This document shows positions 14,079 through 14,596 of a stretch of 14,596 nucleotides of DNA, in pieces (within the stretch, counting starts at the first letter, position 1; the number at the start of each line of letters is the position of its first letter). The DNA lies in the NCBI GenBank assembly GCA_003552365.1, contig PUKR01000268.1:1-14596 (forward strand), given 5' to 3'. The DNA comes from Syntrophomonadaceae bacterium (lineage in GTDB: Bacteria > Bacillota > Dethiobacteria > DTU022). Position numbers and translations under genes: made by a program. Below the pieces are notes generated by a model, which made no database searches, was not told where the DNA came from, and worked only from the letters and a program-made list of their open reading frames with translations.

Positions 14079-14387
14079 CTAGAGCTTAATCTCAATGTCA
14101 ACACCGGCAGGCAAATCAAGCCTCATTAAAGCATCGATTGTCTTCGGTGCAGGTTCTAATATGTCAATCAGACGCTTATGAGTGCGCATTTCGAATTGCT
14201 CCCGGGAGTCTTTATATTTATGCGGCGCCCGAATGACCGTATATAGGCTTCTTTCTGTCGGTAAAGGGACCGGGCCGGAAACATCGGCTCCGGTACGGCG
14301 CGCCGTATCAACGATTTTACCGGCAGATTGGTCCAACAATTGGTGATCAAAAGCTCTCAACCTGATCCTGATTTTTTGGTTAGTCAT
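14079..14387 (-). CDS. rpsJ: 30S ribosomal protein S10
   Basis: S10 lies in the 30S head; it also acts as NusE in transcription antitermination and links RNA polymerase to the ribosome through NusG. From ATG 14387 it has 102 residues, the typical length, beginning MTNQKIRIRLRAFDHQLLD and including RRTGADVSGPVPLPTERSLY and FEMRTHKRLIDILEP. A TTG two codons upstream (14393) is also in frame, but it lies one base from the GGAGGG site, whereas 14387 lies seven bases away, so the ATG is preferred. It is the first gene of the S10 block. Confidence 0.97.
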   Translation of the reverse strand: MTNQKIRIRLRAFDHQLLDQSAGKIVDTARRTGADVSGPVPLPTERSLYTVIRAPHKYKDSREQFEMRTHKRLIDILEPAPKTIDALMRLDLPAGVDIEIKL

Positions 14388-14501
14388 GGACAAACCCTCC
14401 TTATCGCCTGATTAAATCAGAGCTGCTCCGTAAAAATTTCCCGGTTTAACCCGGCAACCTCTTACTTCATCGCTTTCCTCAGTTTAATAAAATCAAATTA
14501 C
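14388..14501 (-). promoter_or_regulatory. tuf-rpsJ spacer with two inverted repeats
   Basis: This 114-base spacer is the longest gap in the window. Read on the minus strand, it has a short hairpin CCGG-GTTAAA-CCGG (14441-14454) followed by GAAATTTTT, a weak terminator- or attenuator-like layout. Closer to rpsJ lies a 5-bp inverted repeat CTGAT-TTA-ATCAG (14408-14420), then the rpsJ ribosome binding site AAGGAGGG (14395-14402). I see no well-spaced -35 and -10 pair. Its role as the leader of the S10 block is inference. Confidence 0.4.
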
Positions 14502-14596
14502 TTATTCTTCAATCGAAGTGACTACTCCGGCGCCTACGGTGCGCCCGCCTTCGCGGATAGCAAAGCGGACCCCTTCTTCGATCGCAATCGGGGTAA
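14502..14596 (-). CDS. tuf: Elongation factor Tu, C-terminal end only
   Basis: EF-Tu carries aminoacyl-tRNA to the ribosomal A site as a GTP complex. Only the last 30 complete codons and the TAA stop (14502-14504) are in the window; the rest lies beyond the right edge. The visible end, AIEEGVRFAIREGGRTVGAG followed by VVTSIEE, matches the end of domain III of EF-Tu, which contacts tRNA and EF-Ts. The frame is intact. Its place directly before rpsJ is the common str-S10 junction. Confidence 0.96.
   Translation of the reverse strand, partial: TPIAIEEGVRFAIREGGRTVGAGVVTSIEE

Noticed and set aside
14388..14501. A promoter for the S10 block in the tuf-rpsJ spacer
   Set aside because: TTGATT and TTGCCG on the minus strand resemble -35 boxes, but neither has a TATAAT-like box at 16-18 bases, so I do not call a promoter.
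1..14596. A novel defence, mobile or biosynthetic system
   Set aside because: Every gene belongs to a known translation, export, transcription or processing family, all on one strand in the standard order, and no gap is large enough to hold another system.

Overview
The window is one continuous ribosomal-protein superoperon on the minus strand, read from the right edge to the left edge. It holds 31 genes: 29 complete, plus the tail of tuf (right edge) and nearly all of rpoA (left edge, cut at its 3' end). It is the classical S10-spc-alpha cluster, attached to the end of the str cluster through tuf. I see no mobile element, CRISPR array, tRNA, rRNA or convincing internal terminator. The largest gap is 114 bases (tuf to rpsJ), so no gene-free stretch exceeds 300 bases.

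The organism is most likely a Bacillota of the class Clostridia, of the Desulfotomaculum/Pelotomaculum/Syntrophomonas type. This is inference. It rests on the tuf-rpsJ junction, strong AAGGAGG-type ribosome binding sites, many GTG and TTG starts, a short zinc-type S14, four-cysteine S4 and L24, and a small KOW-domain gene between map and infA. Base composition is moderate and even throughout, with no sign of recent transfer.

Layout in transcription order. Right edge: end of tuf, then a 114-base spacer. S10 block: rpsJ, rplC, rplD, rplW, rplB, rpsS, rplV, rpsC, rplP, rpmC, rpsQ. Spc block: rplN, rplX, rplE, rpsZ (zinc S14), rpsH, rplF, rplR, rpsE, rpmD, rplO, secY. Middle: map, KOW-domain gene, infA, rpmJ. 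Alpha block: rpsM, rpsK, rpsD, rpoA. The rpmJ gene (37 codons) is short and easily overlooked.

The genes together supply ribosome assembly (small- and large-subunit proteins), translation initiation (IF-1), delivery of aminoacyl-tRNA (EF-Tu), removal of the initiator methionine (Map), protein export (SecY) and transcription (RNA polymerase alpha). Tight spacing, overlaps and stop codons fused to the next ribosome binding site point to translational coupling.

This is a highly conserved housekeeping region and I found no new biological system in it. The points worth a second look are modest: no adk between secY and map, where most Bacillota carry it; a small hairpin that could mask the rpoA ribosome binding site; a structured tuf-rpsJ spacer; an under-described KOW-domain gene; and heavy use of non-ATG starts.
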